Shown here: positions 24,773-34,014 of the stretch, one piece after another | How the letters are laid out: each line of letters opens with the position of its first letter | How positions within the stretch are numbered: position 1 is the stretch's first letter | Assembly (NCBI GenBank): GCA_015060015.1 | Contig: SUZG01000006.1 | Location: 1-64,000 of the forward strand | Source: Rikenellaceae bacterium | Lineage (GTDB): Bacteria > Bacteroidota > Bacteroidia > Bacteroidales > Rikenellaceae | Direction: 5' to 3' | Length of the DNA: 64,000 nucleotides | Program-made: the position numbers and the translations under genes | The notes under the pieces: generated by a model | What the model was told of the DNA's origin: nothing | Database searches by the model: none | What the model saw: only the letters and a program-made list of their open reading frames with translations

Positions 24773-26740
24773 ATGAGAAGATATATATACATTGCTATCA
24801 GCATAGCTACTTTGTTGATGGCAGCATCTTGTACAAAAGATGTTTCAACAGAATTTACAGGCAAGGGCGGCATCTCACTCGCTGCGACTATTGACAATGC
24901 AGCTACCCGTGCTACCGACAGCGAGACTCTGCTCAATGAGGCCTCTGTAAAGATTTACAAGCCAAACTTCGATGGTTTGGTACGTTCATACACCTACGCC
25001 GATATGCCGCAGGTTATCTACCTGCCCGAGGGTAATGGTTACCGCGTGGATGTTGTTGCCGGCGAGCTTGTAAAGGCTACTCCCGCCATGGCATCATTCG
25101 AGAGCAAGAGCTACAAGGGCTCTGCCGAGTTTGATGTAACAGCAGGCGTTACCAACACTACCCCCATCACCGTTAATGCCAACATCTGCAACGCTATCAG
25201 CAACATCACTTTTGGCAACAGCATCGCAGAGAACTTCGAGGCTGGCTTCAAGGTGACTATCGGTATGGATGGCAACAACTTGGAGTACAACGCCGACAAT
25301 AGCGGTACGGACGGTTACTTCATCATCAGCCCCGATGCCGAGGAGCCGAAATTGGAGTGGTCATTCAGCGGCGTATTGCTGAAGAATGGCGAGACATTTA
25401 CCAAAACTGGTAGCTTCGCGGTTGAGGCAGGTAACAAGTATGTTATGAACCTCAAATACACCGAGAAGGATGGTCGCCTCACTATCGACATTTGGGTTGA
25501 TAAGGAGACTATCGACTTCAACGACCAGATTATCTTCGAGCCTACAACTGTTGGTTTGACACTCTCACGCAGTTACGAGATTTGGGCTAACCACGCAATC
25601 GTTCACGCCGAGGTAAGTCCCCAGATGTATGATGCAACGAAGGTATATTTCGAGTACAAGAAGTCATCAGACAGCGAGTGGACACGCCACGCTACGGCTG
25701 CAACTCCCGATTCTGAAAAGAGTGACGAGAAGGGTTTCAGTGCTACATTGAAGGGTCTGGATGCCTCAACAGAGTATGAGTATCGTCTGGTTGTTACCAA
25801 CCTCAACACTCTCGAAGAGGAGACTATCTCTGCTACCCGTACATTTACTACCGATGTAGATACTGCTGTTGTAAATGGTGGTTTTGAGGATACTTGTATA
25901 GAGAATAAGATGCCCGCATTCTTCCCCGAGGGTGGTACAAAATGGTGGTGCTGCGGTAACCAAGCTGTTAAGGAGTATGTGAATATGCCTGTAGTTGGTG
26001 ATAATGTAGCTGCATCTTGTATTATTACATCTTCGTCTACGGATGTTCCCGGCGAGAGCAAATTGCCCGGCAGTACAAAGTCAGCACAGCTGAGTTCTAA
26101 ATATCTTGAGATTTTGAATGGTGCAGTCAAGAAGTTTGCTGCTGGTAACCTATTCTACGGTCAGTATTATGAGACTGTTGGAACAGAAGGCGGTAGCGTT
26201 TACTTCGGTCGTCCATTTACAGCTCGTCCCGTAGGCCTTCGCTGCTGGATTAAGTATGTAGGCGGTCAGGTTACTCACACCGGCAGTGGTTCTCCTATCG
26301 CAGTCGGTGCATACGATATCGCACAGTTGAAGGTTGCTTTGGGTATCTGGGATGCTGCTACTTATGGCGGTAATAACGAGAGCCCTGTAAATGTAAACAC
26401 GACTCTGCCCGAGACCTTTATCGACTACGCTGCTGATGCCTACAATCCGAAGGATCCCGACAATAGCGGTCGTACATTGGCTTATGGCGACTTGCAGATT
26501 ACAAGTGCCGCATCGGGTGCTGACTATGTCGAGTACATCAACGGCACTACACAGAAGCGTAACTACACCGAGTGGCAGGAGGTTGTTATTCCTTTGGAGT
26601 ACTACGACCAGACTACAATGCCTACTCACCTTATCATCTCTGCTGCTGCGTCAAAGTACGGTGACTACCTCTCTGGTTGCAATGGTGGTACAATGTGGCT
26701 TGACGGCGTAGAGTTGATTTACGACCTTAACGAGCTTTAA
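24773..26740 (+). CDS. DUF4493 - Fn3-like - PCMD surface lipoprotein
   Basis: 655 residues. Signal ending MAASC. Order: DUF4493 (about 30-255); an Fn3-like sandwich (about 260-365) with DASTEYEYRLVV; then PCMD (putative carbohydrate metabolism domain, about 370-655) with GGTKWWCCGN, FAAGNLFYGQYYE, YFGRPFTARPVGLRCWIKY and SAAASKYGDYLSG. The carbohydrate role of PCMD is a database name and not proven. It is a paralogue of the last gene of the locus (28376), which shares the Fn3-like and PCMD part but not DUF4493. An anchor presenting a binding domain at the cell surface fits, as inference. Confidence 0.75.
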   Translation: MRRYIYIAISIATLLMAASCTKDVSTEFTGKGGISLAATIDNAATRATDSETLLNEASVKIYKPNFDGLVRSYTYADMPQVIYLPEGNGYRVDVVAGELVKATPAMASFESKSYKGSAEFDVTAGVTNTTPITVNANICNAISNITFGNSIAENFEAGFKVTIGMDGNNLEYNADNSGTDGYFIISPDAEEPKLEWSFSGVLLKNGETFTKTGSFAVEAGNKYVMNLKYTEKDGRLTIDIWVDKETIDFNDQIIFEPTTVGLTLSRSYEIWANHAIVHAEVSPQMYDATKVYFEYKKSSDSEWTRHATAATPDSEKSDEKGFSATLKGLDASTEYEYRLVVTNLNTLEEETISATRTFTTDVDTAVVNGGFEDTCIENKMPAFFPEGGTKWWCCGNQAVKEYVNMPVVGDNVAASCIITSSSTDVPGESKLPGSTKSAQLSSKYLEILNGAVKKFAAGNLFYGQYYETVGTEGGSVYFGRPFTARPVGLRCWIKYVGGQVTHTGSGSPIAVGAYDIAQLKVALGIWDAATYGGNNESPVNVNTTLPETFIDYAADAYNPKDPDNSGRTLAYGDLQITSAASGADYVEYINGTTQKRNYTEWQEVVIPLEYYDQTTMPTHLIISAAASKYGDYLSGCNGGTMWLDGVELIYDLNEL

Positions 26741-26788
26741 TAGTTAAACTCAACCGCCTTGTGCGGTAATCGGATAAACCCGATATAT

Positions 26789-27526
26789 ATGCGGAAACTG
26801 GTTTTAATAGTTGTAATGTTGTGTTTCACGGGCGTCGCAGGCGTCCGTGCACAGCGTTACGATAGAGGTTTTGACCTGAAATCCTCAACCTTCGTTGAGA
26901 AGGGTACGTGGATGATTGGCGGTCAGGTAGCCTACTCTACTCACTCCAACGACAACTATCGCTTCCTTATTATCGAGGATATAAACTCCAACGGATACCG
27001 TTTTACGGTGAGTCCGATGGTCGGTTATGCTATCGGCGACAATATGGCTCTGGGCGTACGTTTTGCCTATGGACGCAACAAGTTGCATGTCGAGCAGGCC
27101 AACCTGAACATTGCCGATATAAATATCAACGTAAAAGATTATTACACTTTGAGCCACGACTTTACGGGAATGATTGTCTATCGTAACTATATCCCGCTGG
27201 GCAGTTCAAAGCGTTTTGCCATCTTCAACGAGACACAGCTCGCTGTGGGCATAGGTCAGGCCAAGCTAATCAATGGCCGCGATATAAACAGCGTTGTCGG
27301 CACATACGAAGAGTCACTTTCGTTGAAGCTGGGCCTCAACCCGGGCCTTATAGCCTTTGTGAATGACCACCTGGCCGTTGAGGTCAATGTGGGCATGCTG
27401 GGTCTGCAATACAACTCGATAGATCAGATTCACAATCAGGTCTATACGGGAAGTCGCGAGGCCACGCAGATAAACTTCAAGGTCAATATTTTCTCTATTG
27501 GCTTCGGCCTCGCTTATTACCTCTAA
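26789..27526 (+). CDS. Outer-membrane beta-barrel protein A
   Basis: 245 residues from MRKLVLIVVML, with a cleavable signal (AGVRAQ). The mature part has alternating amphipathic strands (GTWMIGGQVAYS, FTVSPMVGYAIGDNMALGVRFAYG, LGLNPGLIAFVNDHLAVEVNVGM) and ends in a hydrophobic strand closing with Leu (FSIGFGLAYYL), as for small eight-strand barrels. The 48-base gap from the PCMD gene and the 9 bases to the next barrel argue for one operon. It is a sister of the next gene (shared IPxGSSKRF-like / GEWQIGAQ patterns). Function unknown; a port or docking partner for the lipoproteins is conceivable. Confidence 0.65.
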   Translation: MRKLVLIVVMLCFTGVAGVRAQRYDRGFDLKSSTFVEKGTWMIGGQVAYSTHSNDNYRFLIIEDINSNGYRFTVSPMVGYAIGDNMALGVRFAYGRNKLHVEQANLNIADININVKDYYTLSHDFTGMIVYRNYIPLGSSKRFAIFNETQLAVGIGQAKLINGRDINSVVGTYEESLSLKLGLNPGLIAFVNDHLAVEVNVGMLGLQYNSIDQIHNQVYTGSREATQINFKVNIFSIGFGLAYYL

Positions 27527-27535
27527 CAGACAGAT

Positions 27536-28360
27536 ATGATGAAAAATTTATTACGCACAATAATTCTCGGCATAGCTGTTTTTGCGACGACGACAATCGC
27601 CGCACAGGAGGTATCTACATCGGTCAAGCCGTCAAAGAAGGCTCGCCAGACTATCTCGTTAGGAGAGGAGATTCCGCGAGATACTGTAGGCAAGAAGCAT
27701 AACCGAGGCTTAAAACAGCACCTTATCATTCCCAAGGGCGAGTGGCAAATCGGAGCACAGATTTCGCACGTCAGCCTGTCGAGCAGCAACAGCGAATTTA
27801 TGTTGCTCATCAATGGTCTGGATGCGAATGCCTCGATGACCAAGATTGCTCCGTTCTTCGCATACTCCTATCATAACAACCGTTCGATAGGCCTGCGTTT
27901 CCAATACACCACCGCATCAGGAGGTGTGAGCAAGGGCGAGCTGGATTTGCTGAGTGATGATTTGAACTTCGAGGTGGAGAACCTGCGAGCAGACCTCACC
28001 TCGTTTCAGGCATCTATTTACCATCGTTCATACCTTGGTCTGGACAACAAGGGTCGCATAGGTGTCTTTGCCGATATTGCGTTGAGCTATGCCAACAACA
28101 AGAATGTATTCTCATATAGCGAGGATACAAGGCACTCCTTCGCACGCACACATCAGCTCAAGCTGGGCTTGTTCCCGGGCGTTGTCATCTTCCCGATGAA
28201 CAACATCAGTACTCACGTCTCGATGGGCATAGGTGGCGTGTCGTACAACCATACCGACTATGTGAAGGATGGTCAGGTTATCGGCTCACGCGACTTCTCG
28301 AAGGCTAATTTCAAACTCGACGTGCTGGATATCAGCATAGGTCTTACAATACACCTCTAA
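27536..28360 (+). CDS. Outer-membrane beta-barrel protein B
   Basis: 274 residues; signal peptide ending TIAAQ. A short basic region (KPSKKARQT, residues about 30-55) precedes the barrel strands GEWQIGAQISHVSLSSSN, IAPFFAYSYHNNRSIGLRFQY and IYHRSYLGLDNKGRIGVFADIALSYA, with a final LDVLDISIGLTIHL. It has the same strand plan as the gene before it, so probably an old duplication. The start could be Met1 or Met2 (27539). It is co-transcribed with the flanking genes. Confidence 0.65.
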   Translation: MMKNLLRTIILGIAVFATTTIAAQEVSTSVKPSKKARQTISLGEEIPRDTVGKKHNRGLKQHLIIPKGEWQIGAQISHVSLSSSNSEFMLLINGLDANASMTKIAPFFAYSYHNNRSIGLRFQYTTASGGVSKGELDLLSDDLNFEVENLRADLTSFQASIYHRSYLGLDNKGRIGVFADIALSYANNKNVFSYSEDTRHSFARTHQLKLGLFPGVVIFPMNNISTHVSMGIGGVSYNHTDYVKDGQVIGSRDFSKANFKLDVLDISIGLTIHL

Positions 28361-28375
28361 AACCACGATGCTATT

Positions 28376-29980
28376 ATGAAGAGATTTTTTATTATCATAC
28401 CACTTCTTGTGGCGACAATGGTAGCGGGCTGTATTGAGAACGACCTGCCACTGCCTGTCATAAAGCCGCGTATCGCATCTATGCAGGTAGAGGGTGCATC
28501 GGAGGTCTATATCAACTCCGAAAAGCAGAATGTGACTATCACACTGGAGGAGCAGACCGATATCCGCAATGTAAAGATAAGCAGCGTTGAGTTCCAGGAC
28601 GAGAGAACCCGTTCGTCGTGGGAGATTACCGGTATGCACGATATGTCGAGCAAACTGGCCGTTACACTCAGCATCTATCAGGACTATGTATGGACCATCA
28701 CCACACAGCAGCCCATTGAACGCTATTTCAGCGTTGAGGGTCAGGTTGGTGCCAGCCAGATAGACGATGTGAACAGACGCGTGATTGTCTATGTGACCGA
28801 CAAGCAGGATGTGTCGGATATAACCATCACATCGCTGAAACTCGGCCCTGCCGACATCACAACATACTCGCCCGCAATTGAGTCTATCAAGGACTTCTCA
28901 AACGGTGCAGAGATTACCGTTACGGCACACGGCCGCAGCCAGCGTTGGATGCTCTACGCCGAGCAGACCGCTACGGCAGTTGAGATGAAGGCCGTAGATG
29001 CGTGGACCGCCGTTGCGTGGTTGCGTGCTTCGGGTATTGCCGAGCTGGAAAACGGATTCAAATATCGCAAGAAGGGTGAACAGGAGTGGATTGACGTCAA
29101 GACCAACAGTGCCGGCGATGGAGGCGACTTCTCGGCCTGCATCGAGGGCTTGGAGCCTCTGACCGACTACGAGTGCTACGCATTCAGCGGAGAGAACATA
29201 ACCGATATCTATGAGTTCACGACAGAGGAGGCTCGCCAGATGCCCAATTCAAGCTTTGAGGTATTGAGCAACGCCGAATCGAAGAACTTCCTGTCGTTCT
29301 ACGACCCCGCATCGACCATTCTTGAGAATCAGAGCAAGTGGTGGTGTTCGGGTAATGCCGGCTCAACATCAATCGGTGCATCGTGGGCCATTACTATCCC
29401 CGACTCGGAGGATAAGGTCGATGGTCGCTACTCGGTGCGTATGGAGTCAAAGTGGGTTGTGGTGAAGTTCGCCGCAGGTAACATCTTCGTTGGCGAGTTC
29501 GCCGGTGTGCTTGGTACAAAGGGTGGCAAGGTGAATTTCGGACGCCCCTTCACGCTTCGCCCACGCAAACTGTCGGTATGGCTCAAATACGACTGTGGCA
29601 AGGTTGACCGTATAGACGGTGTTCCCGACAACGACAATGTGAAGATTGGCGACAATGACCGTGCACAGGTCTTTGTGGCGTTGGGAGATTGGGACTACCG
29701 CGTATATGGCGGTACGCCAGCATCGCCCGTATGTGTCAATACGACAGAACGCAGCACCTTCTTCGACCCCAAGTCGGAGGCTGTGATTGGCTATGGCAAC
29801 ATCGTTCTGGACAAATCGACCAATGGCTGGATACACGCCGAGATACCTATCGACTATACCTCAACATCACGCAAACCGACACATATCATCGTGTCGAGTG
29901 CTGCAAGTATGCTGGGCGACTACTTCACAGGTAGCTCGGAGAGTAAGTTGTGGATTGACAAGGTAGAGTTGATATACTAA
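28376..29980 (+). CDS. PCMD domain lipoprotein
   Basis: 534 residues. Signal ending MVAGC. Residues about 30-205 form two beta-rich units (VTITLEEQTDIRNVKISSVE; SVEGQVGASQIDDVNRRVIVYV) resembling domains seen in SusE/DUF5018-like proteins. Residues about 215-300 are Fn3-like (EGLEPLTDYECYAF). PCMD spans about 300-534 with KWWCSGN, FAAGNIFVGEFAG, NFGRPFTLRPRKLSVWLKY and VSSAASMLGDYFTG. It is a paralogue of 24773-26740. It is the last gene of the surface locus, followed by an inverted-repeat structure and a terminator. Confidence 0.75.
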   Translation: MKRFFIIIPLLVATMVAGCIENDLPLPVIKPRIASMQVEGASEVYINSEKQNVTITLEEQTDIRNVKISSVEFQDERTRSSWEITGMHDMSSKLAVTLSIYQDYVWTITTQQPIERYFSVEGQVGASQIDDVNRRVIVYVTDKQDVSDITITSLKLGPADITTYSPAIESIKDFSNGAEITVTAHGRSQRWMLYAEQTATAVEMKAVDAWTAVAWLRASGIAELENGFKYRKKGEQEWIDVKTNSAGDGGDFSACIEGLEPLTDYECYAFSGENITDIYEFTTEEARQMPNSSFEVLSNAESKNFLSFYDPASTILENQSKWWCSGNAGSTSIGASWAITIPDSEDKVDGRYSVRMESKWVVVKFAAGNIFVGEFAGVLGTKGGKVNFGRPFTLRPRKLSVWLKYDCGKVDRIDGVPDNDNVKIGDNDRAQVFVALGDWDYRVYGGTPASPVCVNTTERSTFFDPKSEAVIGYGNIVLDKSTNGWIHAEIPIDYTSTSRKPTHIIVSSAASMLGDYFTGSSESKLWIDKVELIY

Positions 29981-29989
29981 TCAACCCTT

Positions 29990-30068
29990 CGAGTGAATGG
30001 CCGAGGGCCACACCCTGCTGCGGCAGCAGCCACCTCGTCGGAGGGAGGGCGAAAGAGTCATTCACTCG
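29990..30068. repeat. Long inverted-repeat structure after surface locus
   Basis: CGAGTGAATG (29990-29999) and CATTCACTCG (30059-30068) form a perfect 10-bp outer stem. Inside are CCGAGG / CCTCGTCGG and a central CTGCTG-CGG-CAGCAG hairpin (30015-30029). There is no T-run next to it; a separate terminator follows at 30086. It looks like a transposable or repeat-type structured element. Confidence 0.55.
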
Positions 30069-30085
30069 TCATAACAGATAGTTTT

Positions 30086-30118
30086 AGAGGCTTATCCCGA
30101 AAGGTTAAGCCTCTTTTA
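30086..30118 (+). terminator. Terminator of surface operon
   Basis: AGAGGCTTA / TTAAGCCTCT stem followed by TTTT. Confidence 0.8.
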
Positions 30119-30143
30119 TTTTCGTAATTCATCATATTTTTTC

Positions 30144-30151
30144 TATTTTTG
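30144..30151 (+). promoter_or_regulatory. -7 box (TATTTTTG) for GH92 gene 1
   Basis: TAnnTTTG match 38 bases before the GH92 start, after the operon terminator. Confidence 0.5.
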
Positions 30152-30188
30152 TGAATCAAAATCCGGATTCGGGAAAAATTCAATTGCT

Positions 30189-32486
30189 ATGAAGATAAAA
30201 ATCCTTTTGCTTGCAGCCCTGATATGCGGTTGCGTGATGCCCGCTGAGGCCAAAGAGAAGAAGACGCCTGCCGACTATGTAGATATGTTTATCGGCACAT
30301 CCAACTCGCGTTGGATGTTAGGCCCCTACGCACAGGAGCCATTCGGTATGATTCAGCTGGGCCCCGACAATCAGGGAAATGTATGGATGGGCGGTTACGA
30401 ATACGCCATAGGCAGCGTATCGGGATTCAGCCACCTGCACGCCTGGACTATGGGCGGCCTGATGCTGATGCCCACTACGGCCGATATTGCCCTCACGAAC
30501 AACTCTGTTGATTCGCCCTACAAGGGTGCCAACGCAGGTTATCACTCACGCATCTTGAAGGAGAGTGAGGTGGCATCGCCGGGATACTATTCGGTATATC
30601 TCTACGACCACGAAGTCAAGGCGGAGCTGTCGGCCACCACGCGTTGCGGTATTCATCGTTATACCTTCCCCTCACGCAAGGAGTCACGCATATTGATAGA
30701 CCTACTGTTTCCCACCGAGTGGGACTACGGCTTCCACATCAAGGATGCACGCATCACAAAGGTCAGTGACACCGAGCTGGAGGGTTATGCCGATTGCAAT
30801 TCGGGCAACTGGAGCAACTGGAACGACTATAAGCTGCACTTTGTGATTCGTTTCAGCAAGCCCTTTCAGCAGTTGAACGGCTGGAACAACGGCCGCGAGC
30901 AGAGCAACATCGACCAAATAGCAGGCAATGGCGACATAGGTGTATATGCTCTCTACTCGACCACCGAGGGCGAGGCAATTACCGTCTGCACTGCCCTGTC
31001 GTTAGTGAGCATCGAGCAGGCACGCCTCAATATGGAGACGGAGCTGTCGCCGCTGAACTACGACTTCGACCGCGTGGCCGCCGCGACACGAGCAAAGTGG
31101 AACGACCTGCTGGGCCGCATCGAGATAAAGGGCGGCAGCGAGGTGGATAAGGTGAAGTTCTACACCAACCTCTATCGTGCTTATGCCGGCAAGCAGACGT
31201 GGAGTGATGTAAACGGCAAGTATGTGGATGCGTGCGAGAATGTTCAGCAGGTGGAGAGTGGCGAGATGTATGGCGGCGACGCCTTCTGGAACAGTTTCTG
31301 GAATCTGAACGGCCTCTGGTCGATTATTTCGCCACGCTATATGGATAATTGGGTTACTACCCAACTCGAACTATTTAAGCACAACGGCTGGACAGGCAAG
31401 GGCCCTGCGGGCTTGGAGTATTCGGGCATTATGGAGGGCTCACACGAGACAGCCCTTATGGTTGCCACCTATCAGAAGGGCATACGCCACGATGGCGAGG
31501 CTATCTACGAGGCTGTGAAGAAGAATGTGACGCAGTCGGGCGGCTGGCATCCTTGTCGCGGCTGGATGGGTAACCCACTACTCGACAGCTACATACGCTA
31601 CGGCTATATGCCTCGCGAGGATGGCGTGGTGTCGAAGACGCTGGACTACGCCTACGACGACTGGTGCGTGGCACAGCTGGCTCTGGCACTTGGCAAGACC
31701 GCCGAGGGCGAGGCTTTGGAGAAGCGTTCGATGAACTACAAGAATGTATTCCACCCCGAGAAGAAGTTTGTCATGCAGCGTAACAAGCAGGGCGAGTGGG
31801 ACCCCAACTTCGATGTGTTCTCTAATCAGGGCTTTATTGAGGGTAACAGCTGGCAATATTCGTGGTATGTGCCGCACGACATAGATGGTTTGATTGACCT
31901 TATTGGCCGCGATACGTTCAATGCCCGTTTGGAGGAGGGCTTTGCAAAATCGGAGCAGCACCGCTTCGCAGCACACGTCTTTGACCGCACAATGGGACAG
32001 TCGGCAGAGTTCTACATCAACCACGGCAACGAGGTTAATATGTGTACTCCGTTCCTCTTCAACTATTCGGGCAAGCCTTGGTTGGCCCAGAAGTGGTCGC
32101 GTGCAATCCTCAACTCTTACTACGGCTCGACACCCTACCACGGCTGGGAGGGCGACGAGGACGAGGGTCAGATGTCGGCGTGGTATGTTATGAGTGCTAT
32201 GGGTCTGTTCGAGATGGATGGCGGCGTGGCGGCAACTCCCGAATTAGATATCACCTCGCCGCTGTTCCGCGAGATTACTATCCACCTCGACAACGACTAT
32301 TACCGCGGCAAGACCTTTACTATCAAGGCGAAGGGCAACTCGGAGAAGAATATCTACATTCAGAAGATGTGGCTCAACGGCCGCGAGTGGCACTCAACAC
32401 GCATACCTTTCTCGGCAATTGTCAATGGAGGAGAGCTTACCTATCAGATGGGTGCAGAGCCAAATTACGAGTGGTTTGAGGAGTAG
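30189..32486 (+). CDS. GH92 alpha-mannosidase-like glycoside hydrolase, type 1
   Basis: 765 residues with a signal peptide ending AEA. GH92 enzymes are calcium-dependent exo-alpha-mannosidases acting on N-glycan and yeast mannan linkages. The N-terminal beta-sandwich has DYVDMFIGT and PFGMIQLGPD. The (alpha/alpha)6 domain contains EGSHETALM, EGNSWQYSWYVPHD and the acidic cluster GDEDEGQMSAW (about 655-665). The second GH92 in the window has GNDDSGQMSAW there, so the two differ at two to three positions close to the expected catalytic base and probably differ in linkage. No SusCD pair is next to it, so it is not part of a classical utilisation locus. Confidence 0.92.
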   Translation: MKIKILLLAALICGCVMPAEAKEKKTPADYVDMFIGTSNSRWMLGPYAQEPFGMIQLGPDNQGNVWMGGYEYAIGSVSGFSHLHAWTMGGLMLMPTTADIALTNNSVDSPYKGANAGYHSRILKESEVASPGYYSVYLYDHEVKAELSATTRCGIHRYTFPSRKESRILIDLLFPTEWDYGFHIKDARITKVSDTELEGYADCNSGNWSNWNDYKLHFVIRFSKPFQQLNGWNNGREQSNIDQIAGNGDIGVYALYSTTEGEAITVCTALSLVSIEQARLNMETELSPLNYDFDRVAAATRAKWNDLLGRIEIKGGSEVDKVKFYTNLYRAYAGKQTWSDVNGKYVDACENVQQVESGEMYGGDAFWNSFWNLNGLWSIISPRYMDNWVTTQLELFKHNGWTGKGPAGLEYSGIMEGSHETALMVATYQKGIRHDGEAIYEAVKKNVTQSGGWHPCRGWMGNPLLDSYIRYGYMPREDGVVSKTLDYAYDDWCVAQLALALGKTAEGEALEKRSMNYKNVFHPEKKFVMQRNKQGEWDPNFDVFSNQGFIEGNSWQYSWYVPHDIDGLIDLIGRDTFNARLEEGFAKSEQHRFAAHVFDRTMGQSAEFYINHGNEVNMCTPFLFNYSGKPWLAQKWSRAILNSYYGSTPYHGWEGDEDEGQMSAWYVMSAMGLFEMDGGVAATPELDITSPLFREITIHLDNDYYRGKTFTIKAKGNSEKNIYIQKMWLNGREWHSTRIPFSAIVNGGELTYQMGAEPNYEWFEE

Positions 32487-32507
32487 GAGAAAAAATTAAT
32501 TATATAA

Positions 32508-32541
32508 AAATGGAGTGTTCAAAGCAAAGAACACTCCATTT
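32508..32541. terminator. Bidirectional terminator between GH92 gene and PspC operon
   Basis: AAATGGAGTGTTC / GAACACTCCATTT stem with A- and T-rich ends between converging genes. Confidence 0.85.
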
Positions 32542-32560
32542 GTTTAATCGGGGCTTTGTC

Positions 32561-33976
32561 CTACTCTTTTATAGATATATTGCCCCCATTGTCATTCACC
32601 TTGATTTTTACGCCGCCTATTTCCATCGTAAGGCCACCGTCCTCCTCCTTGATGCTGACAATCTGCTCGTCTTCGACCTTGATGCCATCCGTTCCAATCT
32701 TCACCAGCCTCTTGCCCTCATCTGAAATCTCAATGCCGTTGCTGCCGAATGAGATATTGGTTTCGAGGCGGTCCACATCCTCGGTGCTACCCGTCAGGAC
32801 AACCTGCGTGTCCTCCATAATATGGGTGCGAGAAATGGTGCCATCGGTGTTTTCCTGCGTGCCGAGCTTACGGCGGAACTCCTCAACCTCATCCTCGCTG
32901 AACTCCTCATATAGGATATCCGTATCCTGCTCAAAGGCAGACTCGAAGGCATTCTCTATCTGATTACCAAAGTCGGCGGGCGACTTGATGGCCGAGATGG
33001 TCATTGTCGCAAGCATAATAACCCACAGAATAAGCATTATCAGCATAGCCTTGCCATTGGGCTTGGCAGAGCCGATGAATGATATCAGGAGGTAGAGGAT
33101 TGCAAACATCGGTATCAAAACCACAAAGAAGAATGACAGCAGAGCTACTCCTGTGGCAAAATCAAAGGCTATCATAGGTATTGTTGTACTCAATGCGACA
33201 AGTCCCACAACACAACCGCCAATAATAAGGCCTATAAGCACCACCGCAGCAAAGACCTTCAACGCAATGAGCATAATGTTACCCATCAGCATCACTATCT
33301 TCGCCACCAGCGTACGTTCTCTCTCGTCGGGAGCAACAGTGGTATTGGCCTTGATGCTCTGTGCTGTGATGCGTTCGCCATTCTGTTCGAGTTTCTGGCG
33401 GGCAGAAGATGCTGCCGGCACAACAAACCACAAGACGATATAGGCCACAACAACCATACTGAATATATTGCCCATAAAGTCCGAGAAATGATAGTTTAGA
33501 CCATCATCGATATGGATTGTGCCGAGTGTCGAGAACAACAACGGAACGAACATTGCCAGACGAATCCACGTCGCATCAATACCAAAATACTTCGCAAAAC
33601 CGGCACACACGCCACCCAGCTTACTGTTCTCCAAATCGCGATACAGACGGCGTGGAATACGAGGATTGCCATTGCGGTCGGTATGCTCGGTACTGCGTGG
33701 GGCGTTGTTCTCCTTCTCATCCTCAATCTCGTTGGGCATACCCAGCTGCTTGATGATATTATCAATCAGCGGACGTGCCACCACACCCTCGGCCGACTGT
33801 GCAGAGAGTATCAGCTCGGCGATACGGGCCTCGATATCGGCCAAAATCTCCTCGCCATCGGGGTCATCCTTGTAGGCATCCTTCAAGGTGTCGATATATG
33901 TACTGAGTGCATTGTAGGCATTCTGCTCCAAGGTGAACGATATGCCGCCGATGCTACATTTTATAATCTCGTTCAT
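32561..33976 (-). CDS. Large PspC-domain membrane protein
   Basis: 471 residues. An N-terminal helical region with EILADIEARIAELI (about 45-58) recurs in the small PspC protein. Residues about 110-190 are PspC: RLYRDLENSKLGGVCAGFAKYFGID and a hydrophobic segment. Three to four further membrane segments lie between 230 and 345. The C-terminus (about 360-471) is a soluble acidic domain with short repeats resembling the GIN-type protein of the next gene (TDGIKVEDEQIVSIKEEDGG). PspC proteins sense envelope stress in other bacteria. It is the last gene of a four-gene operon plus a small peptide. Confidence 0.75.
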   Translation of the reverse strand: MNEIIKCSIGGISFTLEQNAYNALSTYIDTLKDAYKDDPDGEEILADIEARIAELILSAQSAEGVVARPLIDNIIKQLGMPNEIEDEKENNAPRSTEHTDRNGNPRIPRRLYRDLENSKLGGVCAGFAKYFGIDATWIRLAMFVPLLFSTLGTIHIDDGLNYHFSDFMGNIFSMVVVAYIVLWFVVPAASSARQKLEQNGERITAQSIKANTTVAPDERERTLVAKIVMLMGNIMLIALKVFAAVVLIGLIIGGCVVGLVALSTTIPMIAFDFATGVALLSFFFVVLIPMFAILYLLISFIGSAKPNGKAMLIMLILWVIMLATMTISAIKSPADFGNQIENAFESAFEQDTDILYEEFSEDEVEEFRRKLGTQENTDGTISRTHIMEDTQVVLTGSTEDVDRLETNISFGSNGIEISDEGKRLVKIGTDGIKVEDEQIVSIKEEDGGLTMEIGGVKIKVNDNGGNISIKE

Positions 33977-34014
33977 ATCTCATAAAGTTTTGTTTCAACC
34001 TTCTCTTTACTTTG

